Positions 22,375-23,510 of a DNA stretch of 23,510 nt are shown one piece after another. The stretch covers positions 1 through 23,510 of the forward strand of contig CAZWTU010000019.1 of NCBI GenBank assembly GCA_964637035.1. The letters run 5' to 3'. The stretch's first letter is position 1, and each line of letters begins with the position of its first letter. The notes beneath the pieces were generated by a model. The model worked only from the letters and a program-made list of their open reading frames with translations. It had not been told where the DNA came from and searched no databases. A program made the translations under genes and the position numbers. This stretch comes from CAZMMV01 sp964637035 (GTDB lineage Bacteria; Bacillota; Clostridia; Tissierellales; Tissierellaceae).

Positions 22375-22677
22375 CTAGGCTTCTAGTTCTAATTCTTCTA
22401 GCAGATCATCTTCATAAGGTCTTTCTTTAACTAATTCATTATCTTTAATTATTTCCAGGTCCGTTAAGTCTAATTGATCAATGCTCATTATAGGCTTATA
22501 TCCTATTTGAAATTTCTTATAGTCGTCCCATGAATATTTCTTTTCATCAAATATTTCAAATATTTTTCTTCGATAATTTGTACTTTCTACTTCCAATATG
22601 AACCTGTCATAATCTCTTTCTTCATCAATGTCATCTTCTTCAACATCAAAGTAAATTGTAATAAGCATCCTTCTCAT
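22375..22677 (-). CDS. Small acidic protein, unknown
   Basis: This 100-residue protein starts at ATG 22677. Its GAGGAGG is encoded in the last codons of the ParB-like gene, so the two are translationally coupled. It is very acidic: ITIYFDVEEDDIDEERDYD at the start and PYEDDLLEELELEA at the end. A beta-strand head followed by a helical, acidic tail is likely. No family is recognised. It lies between the ParB-like and Toprim genes and could be a DNA-mimic or partner protein, but this is speculation. Confidence 0.6.
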   Translation of the reverse strand: MRRMLITIYFDVEEDDIDEERDYDRFILEVESTNYRRKIFEIFDEKKYSWDDYKKFQIGYKPIMSIDQLDLTDLEIIKDNELVKERPYEDDLLEELELEA

Positions 22678-22680
22678 ATT

Positions 22681-23510
22681 TTAGACCTCCTCAATATTTT
22701 GTGAAAAATATAAATCTAATGCACTTTCTATGATTTCTTCTACTTCTTTTTGTGTTTGATCTTCTTTGAAGTATTTACTAACTAATTTTGGCTTGAGTTT
22801 AAGTCCTTTAAGTTTTTTTGGTTTATTGAGATATTTACCTGATAAAACCTCATATATCTTGTCATAGTTTAAGCCTCTTCCCTGGGAATAGGTTTTTAAA
22901 ACTTCAGATTTCTTTAAATCCACTTTAAAATTATAATCATGCAATATAGTTTCTACTATTTCCTGTTGGTCTTCTTTTAAGAAGGATAAGTCTACCCCTG
23001 ATATAAATGGAATTTCACTATTATCTAATCTATCCTTTAGATCATTTATAAGGGTATCTATTCTTATATATCTGGCAACAGTTTTTCCTGACAGATCATA
23101 TTCTTCACCAATTTTATCCCTACTCTTAGCCCGGTGGTCAATTTGTCCACTAGTTGAACTTATATCTAATTCATCAGCTTTAGACAGGTTTTCTATTTCA
23201 TTAATTAGATCAATTCTTTTACCCTGCTCCTTTATGGCATTGTGTCTTTCTGTTAAAATTCTTGCTTTCTCTGAATGAGTTAATTCTGAGAATGATCTTT
23301 GTATTAAATTTGTTTCTGTAACTATTAACATTGCTTCTTCATCTGTTAAGTCTTCTTTTATAGCTACTGGAACCTTTTCAATCCCTAGTATTTTTCCAGC
23401 ATTTGCTCTATTGTGACCTGAGAGTATTTCATATTTACCATTGTCTTTTGGTCTAACTATTAATGGTGTTATTATCCCAAATTCTTTTATACTTTGAACC
23501 ATATCTTCTA
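22681..23510 (-). CDS. ParB-like partition or transfer protein (5' end outside window)
   Basis: The reading frame stays open to the right edge (Glu-Asp codons precede the first internal Met), so the true start lies beyond it. The N-terminal ParB/sulfiredoxin-type domain includes SIKEFGIITPLIVRPKDNGK, ILSGHNRANAGKILGI and TETNLIQRSFSELTHSEKAR. These match ParB boxes with GHNR in place of the usual GERR. A putative HTH follows: KIGEEYDLSGKTVARYIRID. The GHNR form is the one I recall from ParB proteins encoded on Firmicutes conjugative elements. It probably binds a centromere-like site and stabilises or regulates the element. No ParA gene is in view. Confidence 0.85.
   Translation of the reverse strand, partial: EDMVQSIKEFGIITPLIVRPKDNGKYEILSGHNRANAGKILGIEKVPVAIKEDLTDEEAMLIVTETNLIQRSFSELTHSEKARILTERHNAIKEQGKRIDLINEIENLSKADELDISSTSGQIDHRAKSRDKIGEEYDLSGKTVARYIRIDTLINDLKDRLDNSEIPFISGVDLSFLKEDQQEIVETILHDYNFKVDLKKSEVLKTYSQGRGLNYDKIYEVLSGKYLNKPKKLKGLKLKPKLVSKYFKEDQTQKEVEEIIESALDLYFSQNIEEV

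Noticed and set aside
1..23510. Plus-strand reading frames of 60-120 codons across the window
   Set aside because: All lie opposite well-supported minus-strand genes, show low-complexity or hydrophobic translations and lack ribosome binding sites. They are shadows.
1..23510. CRISPR arrays, tRNA or rRNA genes, insertion-sequence transposases, integrases
   Set aside because: No spaced repeats, cloverleaf-like sequences or transposase/integrase motifs were seen on either strand. The only hint is the TnpW-like fragment.

Overview
The window is low-GC, Firmicutes-like DNA, roughly 30% G+C by eye. Gene starts carry strong AGGAGG-type ribosome binding sites and often use TTG or GTG. Every gene I can support lies on the minus strand, so the biological order runs from the right edge to the left edge. 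The content is the backbone of an integrative and conjugative element or conjugative plasmid of an anaerobic clostridial-type host. The exact genus cannot be told, and neither integrase nor replication initiator is in view.

Right part (23510-18101), DNA processing: a ParB-like protein cut by the window edge, a small acidic protein, a Toprim/primase-like protein, a structured 167-bp leader, a double RadC-domain protein, a small acidic protein, MobC and a MOB-P relaxase. A class II Fic protein (18009-17269) follows.

Middle part (17191-10471), mating machinery: a membrane-anchored acidic protein, a large secreted Trp-rich protein, a small unknown protein, and a VirD4 coupling protein split by one in-frame TAG. 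Then come a TrbC/VirB2-like pilin, a DUF6133-like protein, a TrbL/VirB6-like channel protein and a second small pilin-like membrane protein.

Positions 10470-6591 look like an inserted accessory island: a DUF2975 membrane protein with its YozG-type HTH partner behind a clear sigma-A promoter, two unknown membrane-anchored proteins (one with BNR-like repeats), a small membrane protein, a lipoprotein and a 41-codon ORF ending at an intrinsic terminator.

Left part (6527-1) is the most striking. A VirB3/PrgI-like protein is followed by a compact, translationally coupled Tad (Flp pilus) assembly set: A24 prepilin peptidase, CpaB-like SAF protein, TadZ-like ATPase, TadA/CpaF ATPase, TadB, TadC and two pseudopilin-like proteins. 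It ends in the first codons of a VirB4-like ATPase at the edge. A near-complete Tad machine therefore lies between VirB3-like and VirB4-like conjugation genes, which suggests a hybrid Tad/type IV secretion apparatus. Other oddities are two genes with strong ribosome binding sites but only ATT start codons, a dual-coding overlap giving oppositely charged tails, and a set of intercistronic hairpins.
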